DNA of 64,000 nt, from assembly GCF_007713735.2 (NCBI RefSeq), contig NZ_VMNW02000001.1, positions 1-64,000 of the forward strand. The letters are read 5' to 3'. The position numbers and the translations under genes are program-made. The stretch comes from Amycolatopsis acidicola. Lineage in GTDB: Bacteria; Actinomycetota; Actinomycetes; Mycobacteriales; Pseudonocardiaceae. Under the pieces are notes generated by a model, which saw only the letters and a list, made by a program, of their open reading frames with translations, was not told the DNA's origin and searched no databases. The number at the start of each line of letters is the position of its first letter. Within the stretch, counting starts at the first letter, position 1. Shown here piece by piece: positions 1-8,818 of this stretch.

Positions 1-59
1 AAGAGACAGGTCCCGGACCGCAAGGCCCCGGACCGCAGGGGCCCGGCGGCGAGCGGCCG

Positions 60-2420
60 ATGCGCGGTGGCTACCGCCCGCCCCCCAGCCCGCCGAATCC
101 CGAGGAGCGCGAGCCGGGTCTGCTGACCCACGACGCACTCGGCGCCGGTGCCGGCTACAGCGACGACTACGACGATTACGACGAGGACCAGACCAGGTTC
201 AACGAGTTCGGTCCGGACGACGACGAGGCCGGCGCGGACGCGGACGGCAAGAAGAAGGGCAAGAAGGACAAGGCGGCACTGACGCCCAAACAACGCAAGA
301 AACGCCGGTGGAAGATCGTCCGGCGCACCCTCTACGCGTTGTTCGGCTTCTTCGTGGTGCTGCCCGCGCTCGCCTTCACCATCGCCTACTTCTTCGTCGA
401 CGTGCCGACGCCCGACGAAGTGCTGGCCCAGCAGAGCCAGGTCGTGACGTACTACTACAGCGACAACACGGTGATGGGCAAGGAAGTCCCGGACACCGGG
501 AACCGGCAGATCCTCAAGGCCGGGCAGATCCCGGACACCGTCAAGCACGCCGTGTACGCCGCCGAGGACGCCACCTTCGAGACCAACAACGGTTTCGACG
601 TGATCGGCATCCTGCGCGCCGCCTACAACCAGGTCACCGGCGGCAGCGGCGGTGGTTCCACGATTTCGCAGCAGTACGTCAAGAAGGCCACCGAGAACGA
701 AGCCCCGACGCTGACCCGTAAGGCGACGGAGCTGGTGAAGTCCTTCAAGATGAACCAGACACAGTCCAAAGAGGACATCATCACGGCGTACCTGAACATC
801 GTCTACTTCGGACGGAACGCCTACGGCATCCAGGCCGCCGCGCACGCGTACTTCAACAAGGACGCCTCGCAGCTCTCGGCGTCGGAAGCCGCGTTGCTGG
901 CCGGTCTGATCCAGGGCCCGAGCAAGTCGGAGAACACCGACTACACGTCGTGGCGCTGGAACTACGTGATGGACAACATGGTCAAGTACAACTGGCTGCC
1001 ACAGGCCGAACGGCAGGCAGCCCAGTTCCCGACCCCGTTGCCCAAGGACCAGACCAAACCGCAGGCGATCACCGGACCCAACGCGTTCATCCAGGGTCAG
1101 GTCGAGGACGAACTGGACGCGGCGGGCTACTCCAAGGAGAAGCTGCAGGCCGGCGGCTACAACATCTACACGACCATCGATCCCAAGGCCCAGCAGATGG
1201 CCGCGGACGCGGTCAACAAGTACATGGCGGGCCAGCCGGCGGAGCTGAGAAAAGCGCTCGTGGCCGTCGATCCGAAAACGAGAGGCGTGCTCGCCTACTA
1301 CGGCGGGCCGAACGACAAAACGGATGCCGCGGACTGGGCGAACACGACGAGAAACCCGGGTTCCTCCTTCAAGGCCTTCGACATCACAGCCCTGCTGAAG
1401 ATGGGCAAGGGGCTGGGGGAGACCTACGACGGGACCTCACCGAGACAGTTCGGCTCCCGCACGGTGCGAAACGCGGGCGCGTCCAACAGTTGCAGCCAGC
1501 AGTGCACCGTCGCCGAGGCGACCATGAGATCCACGAACACCGTGTTCTTCGACATGGTGGCGAACACGACCGGCTGGCAGGCCGTGCGTGACGCCGCGTC
1601 GGAGGCCGGGGTGAAGAGCGTGGACAACCCGAAGGTCGCGCTGGACAACAACATCTCGCTCGGTGGTGGCACCACCGAGGTCACGCCGCTGGACATGGCC
1701 TCGGCGTACGCCACCTTCGCCGACGACGGGATCGGGATGGACCGGCACTTCGTCACGAAGGTGACGGACCCCGGCGGCAACGTGGTGTACCAGGCGCCGA
1801 GCAACCCGGCGCCGGCGTTCGCGGCGAACAACGCGGCCAAGAGCAAGCAGATCGCCGGGAACGTGACCGACGCGCTCAAGCCGGTGATCGACTTCTCGAA
1901 GCTCAAGTGCCCCTCCGGCCACGAATGTGCCGGCAAGACCGGTACGCAGCAGTACGTCGCGCCGGACGGCACCACGTCGGCGACCGGTAACTCGCAGGTG
2001 TGGATGGTCGGCTACACCCCGTCCATCTCGGTGTCGTCCTGGGTGGGTACCGGTGGCAACAACGAGCTGAAGGACAAGAGCGGAAAGGCGATCGGCAGTA
2101 CCGGGCTCCCCGCGCAGATCTGGCAGGAGTTCATGAACAACTACCTGAAGGGCAAACCGAGCGAGAAGTTCTCGACGGTGGACCCGATCGGCAAGACGGC
2201 CACGGCGGGTACGGACGACGCGTCGTCGACGACCAAGACGACGACGCAGAACACCAACACCCAGCAGCCGACGACCCCGACGCAGCCGCCGAGCACGCCG
2301 CCGACGTCCGAGACGACGACGCCGAGCCGGAAGACCACGACGAGCACGCCGGGCGGGATCCTCTTCCCGACCGGTGACGGCCGCAACAACCTCGGCAACG
2401 GCGGGGGCGGCGGCGGCTGA
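60..2420 (+). CDS. ponA: Bifunctional penicillin-binding protein 1A (class A PBP)
   Basis: Builds peptidoglycan at the outer face of the membrane: an N-terminal GT51 domain polymerises lipid II and a C-terminal domain cross-links the stem peptides. A basic, Asp-rich cytoplasmic tail is followed by one membrane segment (about residues 90-112). The GT51 signature EDATFETNNG lies near residue 169. The transpeptidase motifs are SSFK (about 435), STN and KTG (about 625). The last 70 residues are a Thr/Pro/Gly tail, as in other actinobacterial PonA proteins. The frame stays open to base 3 with Pro/Gly codons and no clear ribosome site precedes the ATG at 60, so the true start may lie left of the window. 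A strong terminator follows. Synteny with Rv0050-Rv0051 supports the name. Confidence 0.95.
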   Translation: MRGGYRPPPSPPNPEEREPGLLTHDALGAGAGYSDDYDDYDEDQTRFNEFGPDDDEAGADADGKKKGKKDKAALTPKQRKKRRWKIVRRTLYALFGFFVVLPALAFTIAYFFVDVPTPDEVLAQQSQVVTYYYSDNTVMGKEVPDTGNRQILKAGQIPDTVKHAVYAAEDATFETNNGFDVIGILRAAYNQVTGGSGGGSTISQQYVKKATENEAPTLTRKATELVKSFKMNQTQSKEDIITAYLNIVYFGRNAYGIQAAAHAYFNKDASQLSASEAALLAGLIQGPSKSENTDYTSWRWNYVMDNMVKYNWLPQAERQAAQFPTPLPKDQTKPQAITGPNAFIQGQVEDELDAAGYSKEKLQAGGYNIYTTIDPKAQQMAADAVNKYMAGQPAELRKALVAVDPKTRGVLAYYGGPNDKTDAADWANTTRNPGSSFKAFDITALLKMGKGLGETYDGTSPRQFGSRTVRNAGASNSCSQQCTVAEATMRSTNTVFFDMVANTTGWQAVRDAASEAGVKSVDNPKVALDNNISLGGGTTEVTPLDMASAYATFADDGIGMDRHFVTKVTDPGGNVVYQAPSNPAPAFAANNAAKSKQIAGNVTDALKPVIDFSKLKCPSGHECAGKTGTQQYVAPDGTTSATGNSQVWMVGYTPSISVSSWVGTGGNNELKDKSGKAIGSTGLPAQIWQEFMNNYLKGKPSEKFSTVDPIGKTATAGTDDASSTTKTTTQNTNTQQPTTPTQPPSTPPTSETTTPSRKTTTSTPGGILFPTGDGRNNLGNGGGGGG

Positions 2421-2440
2421 GCCGGACGGCACACCTTCGG

Positions 2441-2480
2441 AACAGGCGGCGGGCGGCAAAGCCCGCCGCCTGTTTTGTCA
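2441..2480 (+). terminator. Intrinsic terminator after ponA
   Basis: Perfect 14-bp stem (2441-2454 with 2461-2474) and a 6-base loop, with the stem running into TTTT. It sits 20 bases after the ponA stop and separates ponA from the next gene. Confidence 0.9.
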
Positions 2481-2541
2481 CCGGCGCACGATCATGGACA
2501 CGACTCCGGCCGCCTTCAGCCGAAACCCACGTGACGGGCCG

Positions 2542-2547
2542 TAACAT
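2542..2547 (+). promoter_or_regulatory. Putative -10 element for a leaderless GT87 transcript
   Basis: TAACAT ends 7 bases before the GTG at 2555, the spacing expected if transcription starts at the start codon. There is no Shine-Dalgarno sequence before either candidate GTG. No convincing -35 is visible. Confidence 0.4.
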
Positions 2548-2554
2548 CGCGCGC

Positions 2555-4108
2555 GTGTCCAGCCCCACCGAGCAGGAGAACCCGGCCGAACCGGCGCCGG
2601 CGTCGCTGACGCCCGGCGAGCGGAGCGCGCCCAGTCGCGAAGAGCCACTGGTCGCCGCCGCGAGCAGACCGATCGGCGGGCCGCTCGGCGAACACGCGGC
2701 CGTGGGCAGGCACTGGTTCTGGACCCCGCAGCGGGTCGGGCTCGCGATGGCGGTGCTCGCGCTGATGCTGTGCTGGTTCGGCAAGGCCAGCTGCATCCAG
2801 CAGTACACCGACGACAGCGGGCAGAACCAGCTCGACTGGCGGGCGGGGCGGCCGTACGTCGCGATGTGCTACTCCGACATCGTGCCGCTCTACAGCGCGG
2901 AACGGCTCAACCAGGACGGCACCTTCCCGTACAAGACGAGCTGGGTGGACAACGCGGGCACGCCCAGCGCGCAGGTGCGCTACATGGAGTACCCGGTGCT
3001 CACCGGGTTGTTCCAGTGGGTCAACGCGAAACTCACCGCGGGCTGGACGGCGATCTCCAGCGCCGGCTGGTTGCCGGGCGCTCTGCCGGTCGCGATCTAC
3101 TTCAACATCACCGCGTTCTGGCTCGCCGCCGCCTGGCTGGTGACGGTCTGGGCAGTGGGCCGGACGGCGAACCGCAGACCGTGGGACATGGCGCTGGCGG
3201 CGATCTCCCCGCTGGTGCTCGTGCACGCCTTCACCAACTTCGACACCCTCGCCACCGCGTTCGCCGCCACCGGACTGCTCGCGTGGGCGCGGCGAAAACC
3301 CGTGCTCGCGGGCGTGCTGCTCGGGCTCGGCGCGGCGACGAAGCTGTACCCGCTGTTCTTCCTCGGCCCGCTGCTGATCCTGTGCGTGCGGGCGGGCAAG
3401 TTCCGGGAGTGGGCGAAGACGGCCGGCACCACCGTCGTGGTCTGGCTGGCGGTGAACCTGCCGATCGCGCTCAGCCTGAACGCGGGGTGGCGCGAGTTCT
3501 TCCGGCTCAACGCGCAACGCGGGATGGACCCGGACTCGCTGTACAACGTGATCTCGTACTTCACCGGCTGGGCCGGGTTCGACGGACCGCTGCAGCCAGG
3601 GCAGACGCCGACGTGGCTCAACGCGGTGAGCGGCGTGCTGTTCCTGTTGTGCTGCGCGGGAATCGCGTACGTCGGGCTGACCGCCCCGCGGCGGCCCCGG
3701 CTGGCGCAGCTGTGCTTCCTCGTGGTCGCCGCGTTCCTGGTGACGAACAAGGTGTGGAGCCCGCAGTACTCGCTGTGGCTCGTGCCGTTGGCCGTGCTGG
3801 CGATCCCGCGCTGGCGGCTGCTGCTGGGCTGGATGCTCGTCGACGCGCTGGTGTGGGTGCCGCGGATGTTCTACTACCTCGGCACCGACCACAAGGGACT
3901 GCCGGAGGACTGGTTCCTCGGCTTCGTCGTCGTGCGCGACCTGGCGGTGGTCGGCCTGTGCGCGCTGGTGGTCCGCGAGATCTACCGGCCGGACAAGGAC
4001 AAGGTGCGCTTCGACGGGGTGGACGACCCCGCGGGCGGGGTGCTCGACCGCGCCCGCGACGTGTTCGTGATCAAGCCGCGCCGAACCAGGCAGCCAGTGC
4101 CCCAGTGA
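2555..4108 (+). CDS. GT87-family (DUF2029) polyprenyl-phosphate-mannose mannosyltransferase-like membrane protein
   Basis: Polytopic integral membrane glycosyltransferase of about 517 residues. After a soluble Pro/Glu-rich N-terminus there are about ten hydrophobic segments, with an extracytoplasmic loop early in the protein (WRAGRPYVAMCYSDIVPLY) and the family region GLGAATKLYPLFFLGPLL. GT-C enzymes of this type move mannose or arabinose from polyprenyl-phosphate donors to envelope glycans. Its place right after ponA matches Rv0051 of M. tuberculosis. An earlier GTG at 2531 would add 8 residues; 2555 is preferred because a -10-like hexamer ends 7 bases upstream. Its 3' end overlaps the convergent monooxygenase by 38 bases. 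The acceptor is unknown. Confidence 0.85.
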   Translation: MSSPTEQENPAEPAPASLTPGERSAPSREEPLVAAASRPIGGPLGEHAAVGRHWFWTPQRVGLAMAVLALMLCWFGKASCIQQYTDDSGQNQLDWRAGRPYVAMCYSDIVPLYSAERLNQDGTFPYKTSWVDNAGTPSAQVRYMEYPVLTGLFQWVNAKLTAGWTAISSAGWLPGALPVAIYFNITAFWLAAAWLVTVWAVGRTANRRPWDMALAAISPLVLVHAFTNFDTLATAFAATGLLAWARRKPVLAGVLLGLGAATKLYPLFFLGPLLILCVRAGKFREWAKTAGTTVVVWLAVNLPIALSLNAGWREFFRLNAQRGMDPDSLYNVISYFTGWAGFDGPLQPGQTPTWLNAVSGVLFLLCCAGIAYVGLTAPRRPRLAQLCFLVVAAFLVTNKVWSPQYSLWLVPLAVLAIPRWRLLLGWMLVDALVWVPRMFYYLGTDHKGLPEDWFLGFVVVRDLAVVGLCALVVREIYRPDKDKVRFDGVDDPAGGVLDRARDVFVIKPRRTRQPVPQ

Positions 4109-5507
4109 CCGGTTTGCCGGGCGCGGCCCAGCAGACGTAGCCGTCGGGGCGCACCAGGATCGCTTCCGCGCCGGGCAGTTCGGCCATCCGCACGGTTTCG
4201 ACGCGGCCTGCCCACGGCCGCGCCTCGGCGAGGATCTCGTCGTCGGTGCTGAGCAGGACTCCGTGCCCGTCGCGGAAGATCCCGGCGGGCAGGTCGAGGT
4301 CGGGCAACCGGGAGCCGACCAGTTCGTGCTCGTCGCCGAGCTCGTACCGGATGTCCAGGCCGGACACCATCCCGGCGATCTCGCGCTCCCCGTCCGGCGT
4401 GTGCAGCAGCCGGTCGAAGATGCCGCGCAGCGCACGGGCTTCCGGGTCGGGGCTCATCAGCACGGCCTGCGCCCTGGTGTTGGCGATGACCCCCGCGCCG
4501 ACCGGATGCCGTTCGGCGTGATAAGTGTCCAAAAAGGACTCGGGCTGGCTGCCGGCGACCACGAGGGCGAGTTTCCACCCGAGGTTCATCGAGTCCTGCA
4601 CGCTGAGGTTGAGCCCCTGACCGCCGGCGGGCAGGTGGATGTGCGCGGCGTCGCCCGCCAGCAGCACGCGGCCGACGCGATAGTGCTCGGCCTGCCGCGA
4701 TGCGTCGCTGTAGCGCGAGGCCCAGCGGACCTCGCCGACCCGGATCTCGTCACCGTAGAACCGGCGAACGATCCGCGCGGGTTCGTCCGCGGGCACCGGT
4801 GCGCGCTGATCTTCGATCTCCAACGCGGGATCCGCGTACACGAGCCGGTAAAGGCCCGGCTCGGAAAGTGGGATGAAGTGGGCGAACGCGCCGTCCTCCC
4901 GTTCCCGGCCGAGGTTGAGCATCGAGTTCCAGACCTTCGGCACGTCGGCGGACTCCCCGGCGAGCACGACGTCGGCGACCGTGCCGAAGTTCCGCGCGTC
5001 CACCCCGGGGAAGCCAACGCCCAGCCGTTTCCGCACCACGCTGCGGCCGCCGTCGCAGCCGACGAGGTAGCGCGCCCGCAGCGGAACGTCCGAACCCGCG
5101 ACCGTGACCTCGACCCCGCGCTCGTCCTGGGTCAAGTCGACGAGCTCCACACCGCGGCGCACGGTGACGCCGAGTTCGCCGAGCCTTTCTTCCAGCACCG
5201 CCTCGACCCTGCCCTGCGGAATGCCGACCTGGAACGGGAAACGAGTGTCCAGGACGCCGTAGTCGAAGACGAGCTTGGCGAAATGCCCCTGGGAAACGCG
5301 GCCGAGCGACCGGCCTTCGGCCTCGTCGAGCAGCCCGCGCAACTGGAGTACTTCGGCTGTCCGGGGCTGGAGGTTGAGCGCCTTGCTCTGCCCGCTGCGC
5401 TCGGCCAGCTTGTCGATGACCAGCACGTCCGTCCCGGCCAGTGCGAGTTCACAGGCCAGCATCAACCCGGCGGGCCCACTGCCGGCCACGATCACGTCCG
5501 CGTCCAT
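4071..5507 (-). CDS. FAD-dependent aromatic/polyketide monooxygenase (PHBH fold, Rox/PgaE-like)
   Basis: Class A flavoprotein hydroxylase of 478 residues. Visible motifs are the N-terminal dinucleotide fold GSGPAGLMLA, the DG motif VGCDGGRSVVRKRLG and the second FAD motif LLAGDAAHIHLPAGGQG. The length and the short C-terminal domain resemble rifampicin monooxygenase and polyketide hydroxylases more than the shorter TetX enzymes. It is divergent from a TetR-type repressor across a 69-base region holding three operator-like repeats, one of which touches its ribosome site (AAGGAG, 9 bases before the ATG). This suggests substrate-induced expression and a role in drug or xenobiotic inactivation. 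A biosynthetic role is unlikely because no pathway genes adjoin. Confidence 0.85.
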   Translation of the reverse strand: MDADVIVAGSGPAGLMLACELALAGTDVLVIDKLAERSGQSKALNLQPRTAEVLQLRGLLDEAEGRSLGRVSQGHFAKLVFDYGVLDTRFPFQVGIPQGRVEAVLEERLGELGVTVRRGVELVDLTQDERGVEVTVAGSDVPLRARYLVGCDGGRSVVRKRLGVGFPGVDARNFGTVADVVLAGESADVPKVWNSMLNLGREREDGAFAHFIPLSEPGLYRLVYADPALEIEDQRAPVPADEPARIVRRFYGDEIRVGEVRWASRYSDASRQAEHYRVGRVLLAGDAAHIHLPAGGQGLNLSVQDSMNLGWKLALVVAGSQPESFLDTYHAERHPVGAGVIANTRAQAVLMSPDPEARALRGIFDRLLHTPDGEREIAGMVSGLDIRYELGDEHELVGSRLPDLDLPAGIFRDGHGVLLSTDDEILAEARPWAGRVETVRMAELPGAEAILVRPDGYVCWAAPGKPVTGALAAWFGAA

Positions 5508-5517
5508 CGCCCTCTCC

Positions 5518-5566
5518 TTAACGAGATTAAATTTAATGACGTTAAGGATGCCTCTAACGATGTTAA
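5518..5566. promoter_or_regulatory. Triple TetR-type operator between monooxygenase and repressor
   Basis: Three 13-base near-palindromes fit the pattern YTAAYGANRTTAA: TTAACGAGATTAA at 5518, TTAATGACGTTAA at 5533 and CTAACGATGTTAA at 5554. The first two together make a 30-base near-perfect palindrome. The AT-rich block contrasts sharply with the surrounding GC-rich DNA. Binding by the adjacent TetR protein is inferred from position. Confidence 0.75.
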
Positions 5567-5576
5567 GGTGTCAAGC

Positions 5577-6146
5577 ATGGGGTTGAGCAGGCAGGACATC
5601 GCCCGCGCCGGGCTGAAGCTGCTGAACGACGTCGGCCTCAACGGGCTGACCCTGCGGCTGATCGCCGAGGAGCTCGGGGTGAAGGCGCCCGCGCTGTACT
5701 GGCACATGAAGAACAAGCAGGAACTGCTCGACGAGATGGCCACGCAGATGGTCCGCGACGCCGCTTCGCCCGAACAGCCGCAGACGGGAGACTGGGCGGA
5801 ATCGCTTACGCGGAACGCGAAACAGGCGCGCGCGATGATGCTGCGCTACCGCGACGGCGCGAAGGTCTTCTCAGGTACGTACTACACCGACGAAACCCTG
5901 CCCCACGAAGGCGGGCTGCGGCAGCTGACCGACGCAGGCTTCCCGGCCGCGCGCGCGCAACGCGTGCTCATGACCGTGTACAGCTACGTCGTCGGGTTCA
6001 CCATCGAAGAGCAGGCTGTGTACCCGGTACCGGGTGAACGCGACGAGCGCTACGCGGACACCGGCGTGCTCTCCGGCAATGTCGACGAGGCGTTCGCCGC
6101 CGGGCTGGAACTCGTCCTCGCCGGAGCGCGAACTTGGCTCAGCTGA
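5577..6146 (+). CDS. TetR-family repressor, tetracycline-repressor-like subclass
   Basis: 189-residue regulator. The N-terminal helix-turn-helix reads LRLIAEELGVKAPALYWHMK, and the ALYWH.KNK..LL spacing is that of the classical tetracycline repressor subclass. The C-terminal ligand-binding half has the matching length. The start at 5577 is chosen because the upstream frame crosses the operators and the other gene. It most likely binds the three repeats just upstream and controls itself and the monooxygenase. Its 3' end overlaps the convergent endonuclease gene by 8 bases. The ligand is unknown; an aromatic or polyketide compound is plausible given the partner enzyme. Confidence 0.9.
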   Translation: MGLSRQDIARAGLKLLNDVGLNGLTLRLIAEELGVKAPALYWHMKNKQELLDEMATQMVRDAASPEQPQTGDWAESLTRNAKQARAMMLRYRDGAKVFSGTYYTDETLPHEGGLRQLTDAGFPAARAQRVLMTVYSYVVGFTIEEQAVYPVPGERDERYADTGVLSGNVDEAFAAGLELVLAGARTWLS

Positions 6147-6912
6147 GCGCTTTTCGCAGGTAGGCGATGTCGGCGGACTGACCGGCGGCCGGGGTCTCCA
6201 CGAGCACCGGCGCGTCCGCCGCCCGCGCCACTTCGACGAGCTGGTCGGCCTCGATCGTGCCGTCGCCCTCGACCACGTTGGCGTGCCGGTCCCTCGTCGA
6301 GCCGAACTCGTCGCGCGAGTTGTTCAGGTGCACCAGATCGATCCGGCCGGTGATCGCCTTGACCTTCGCCACCACGTCGCCCAGGTCCCAGCCCGCGGCG
6401 TACGCGTGGCAGGTGTCCAGGCAGAACCCGGCGCCGAACTCGCCGACCTCGTCCCACAGCCTGGCCAGCATGTCCAGGTGGCGGGCCATCGCGCCGTCCC
6501 CACCCGCGGTGTTCTCGATCAGCACCGGGACCGCGAACCCGCCCTCGGCGGCCTGCCGCTCGAACAGCTTGCGCCAGTTCGTCAGGCCCTCCTGGGGATC
6601 GTCCTCCTTGCGCACGTGACCGCCGTGCACGATCAGCCCGCGCGCGCCGATCTCGCCCGCCGCGGTCGCGTGCTGGATGACCAGTTTGCGCGAGGGGATG
6701 CGGATCCGGTTGTTCAGCGAAGCCACGTTCACGACGTAGGGCGAGTGGATGAACACGCCCAGCCCGGACTCCGCCACTTCGGCCGCTGTCACCGGTGGCA
6801 CCGGCTTCTTCCAGCCCTGCGGGTCACCGAGGAAGAACTGCACCACGTCGGCGTTGCGCTCGCGGCCGCCGGCCAGCGGATCCTCGTCGTGGATGTGTGC
6901 ACCGATCTGCAT
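6139..6912 (-). CDS. nfo: Deoxyribonuclease IV (AP endonuclease family 2)
   Basis: Zinc-dependent endonuclease IV, which cuts at abasic sites and 3'-blocked ends in base excision repair. At 257 residues it matches the short actinobacterial form. TIM-barrel metal motifs are visible: IGAHI at the start, FIHSPYVVN, LIVHGGH, VLIENTAG, CLDTCHAYAAG and LVHLNNSRDE. It appears monocistronic; both neighbours point the other way or converge on it. Confidence 0.9.
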   Translation of the reverse strand: MQIGAHIHDEDPLAGGRERNADVVQFFLGDPQGWKKPVPPVTAAEVAESGLGVFIHSPYVVNVASLNNRIRIPSRKLVIQHATAAGEIGARGLIVHGGHVRKEDDPQEGLTNWRKLFERQAAEGGFAVPVLIENTAGGDGAMARHLDMLARLWDEVGEFGAGFCLDTCHAYAAGWDLGDVVAKVKAITGRIDLVHLNNSRDEFGSTRDRHANVVEGDGTIEADQLVEVARAADAPVLVETPAAGQSADIAYLRKALS

Positions 6913-7019
6913 GCGGCCACGCTACAACCGGGCGAGCACTCCGGCGCTCACGGAGATGAAGTAGGTTGAACGCGTTCCGTGAACCAGCGTGGATCGGCGA
7001 CGCCAGGGGGAAGCGAAGC

Positions 7020-7802
7020 ATGGGGAAGACCACGGTCAGGATCGGCGCGCTCGGGTTTCTGCTCATGGCCTCGGCCGCGGTGACACTGCCCGGCGTCGCC
7101 TCGGCGGACACGGCGGCGCCGGTGGTCGACGGCAACTGCACGGCCACTTTCCAGGACGATTCCGGTAAACCGCTGACCGTGGACGCCGGCGCCCTGCTCA
7201 ACAGCCCGAAGGCGCTCACCGTCGGCACCGGCACGCAGGCCGACGGCCTGGTGAAGATCCCGGCCGCGGACGCGGTGAAGACGCTCGGGATCGGCGGTAT
7301 CCCGCTCGTCGGCGACCTGACGGCGAAGGTCGTCTGCCCTGCCGCGCAGGACACGGCGAACACGCTGGGCGCCACCACGCAGAGCCTGCTGTCCGGTGAG
7401 CCGAAGGACGTGCCGCATCCGAGCGCACCCGCGCCGGCGCCGACACAGCCAGCGCCGCCGTCCACTCCACCCGCCACCACGCCGCAGCAGCCCACCACAA
7501 ACGAGAACCTGACCGGCGGCGGCTTCCAGTTCGCGAACTACCCGCTGACCATGACCTCGCCGTGGGCAGGCCTCGACCTCGCCGCGCTGGCGGGGCAGAA
7601 CCCGATCAGCGCGCTCGCCCCGGGAATGGTCCCACCGACTGGGACGGCACCGGCCCCACTGGCGCAGGATTCGGGGACCGCACAGGCCATGCCCGCCGAC
7701 TCCGCCGGGCCCGCGAAACTGCCGTTGTTGCTGGCCGCGGTGGCTCTCGCACTGGTGGTGGCCGGTCTCGCTCACACCTGGTTACGGCGTAAGATCACCT
7801 GA
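7020..7802 (+). CDS. Exported, C-terminally membrane-anchored protein, paralog 1 of 3
   Basis: 260 residues, no recognised domain. The start at 7020 follows the purine-rich AGGGGGAAG. A signal peptide is evident (GFLLMASAAVTLPGVASA then DTAAP). The mature part has two Cys (NCTATF and VVCPAAQ), a Pro/Thr-rich linker, and ends with one hydrophobic helix followed by WLRRKIT, so the protein should be extracellular with a C-terminal anchor and a very short cytosolic tail. It is the first and most divergent of three tandem genes with the same layout. The function is unknown; it could be a cell-surface structural or adhesion protein. Confidence 0.75.
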   Translation: MGKTTVRIGALGFLLMASAAVTLPGVASADTAAPVVDGNCTATFQDDSGKPLTVDAGALLNSPKALTVGTGTQADGLVKIPAADAVKTLGIGGIPLVGDLTAKVVCPAAQDTANTLGATTQSLLSGEPKDVPHPSAPAPAPTQPAPPSTPPATTPQQPTTNENLTGGGFQFANYPLTMTSPWAGLDLAALAGQNPISALAPGMVPPTGTAPAPLAQDSGTAQAMPADSAGPAKLPLLLAAVALALVVAGLAHTWLRRKIT

Positions 7803-7878
7803 TTTTCCGCTCTGCGTGCGTCACACCTCTCGGTTACCGTCGTTATCTCAGTGAGTGACGCACTGGAGGTCCCGTCGC

Positions 7879-8745
7879 ATGCAGGATCGAACTCGCAAGG
7901 CAGCCGCGGTCGGCGCGACCGCATTCATCCTGGCCGGGTCGGCCGTTTTGGCCACTTCGGGCACGGCTTCGGCAGCCACGCCGGCGTCGACATCGACGGT
8001 TTCGGCGAAATGCGGGGACACGGTCACGGTTCACCCCGGTGACGTGCTCAGCACCCCGCTCGGGTTGAAGACGGTTACGGACGGTCTCACCTCCATCGTG
8101 GGCGGACTGCTCACCGGGCTCTGCCAGATCACCGTCAACGTCGTGGACACCGTCGTCGCTCCGGTGCCCGTGGTCGGCGCCCCGGTCGCGGGCGCGGTGG
8201 ACAACGCGGTGAAAGGCACGACCAACGGAGTCACGGGTGCGGTCCAGCAGGCCACCGGCTCCGGCGGGAACAAGCAGCAGCCCGCCCCGCAGAACCCGCC
8301 GAGCAACGGCGGTTCACCGCAGACCGGTCCCTCCGGCGGGAACGGCAACGCGGGCACTCCGGCGACCATCCCCGGCTCCACGAGCCCGGTGCTGGGCGGC
8401 GACCCGTCCACCTTCGCCCTGCTGCCCTTCGGTTCCTCCGGTTACGCACCGATGCGGGACTACAGCGACATCCCCTACGCGCTGGCCGGACTGTGGGCTC
8501 CGTCACCCGGCGTCCGCTACGGCGGGCAGATTCCCGGCTACGCGCCGGAAGTCGGCGCGCTCGGCGACAGCGGGAGCAAGGGCAACAGTTCGGTGCAGAA
8601 CGCAGGTCAGGCGGAAGCTTTGCCCGGCACGGCCGGCGGCGCGCCCGGGCCGCTCGGGCTGCCGATGCTGATCGCGGTGCTCAGCCTCTCCGGCGTCAGC
8701 GCGGCTTTGGTACGCACGTGGGTTCTCCGCGGAGCTACCCGCTAG
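7879..8745 (+). CDS. Exported, C-terminally membrane-anchored protein, paralog 2 of 3
   Basis: 288 residues from the ATG at 7879, which has GGAGG at 7865-7869. Signal peptide ending SGTASA, then a small domain with two Cys (AKCGDTV and LCQITVN), a Gly/Pro/Asn-rich linker, a conserved block (MRDYSDIPYALAGL, then PGVRYGGQIPG) and a C-terminal helix ending in VRTWVLRGATR. The region from PLGLPMLIAV onward aligns with the end of the next gene. A 9-base inverted repeat lies just ahead of the ribosome site. No known domain. Gene order suggests tandem duplication with its neighbours. Confidence 0.75.
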   Translation: MQDRTRKAAAVGATAFILAGSAVLATSGTASAATPASTSTVSAKCGDTVTVHPGDVLSTPLGLKTVTDGLTSIVGGLLTGLCQITVNVVDTVVAPVPVVGAPVAGAVDNAVKGTTNGVTGAVQQATGSGGNKQQPAPQNPPSNGGSPQTGPSGGNGNAGTPATIPGSTSPVLGGDPSTFALLPFGSSGYAPMRDYSDIPYALAGLWAPSPGVRYGGQIPGYAPEVGALGDSGSKGNSSVQNAGQAEALPGTAGGAPGPLGLPMLIAVLSLSGVSAALVRTWVLRGATR

Positions 8746-8818
8746 TATCCTCGGCGCTTGCTTTTCGTTGTCTCTTTCGGATGACGACGACGCCTGCGAC
8801 CACTGGAGGACAGTGCCC

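Noticed and set aside
2516..4435. 639-residue minus-strand open frame
   Set aside because: Antisense to GT87 and out of frame with the monooxygenase; shadow of high GC.
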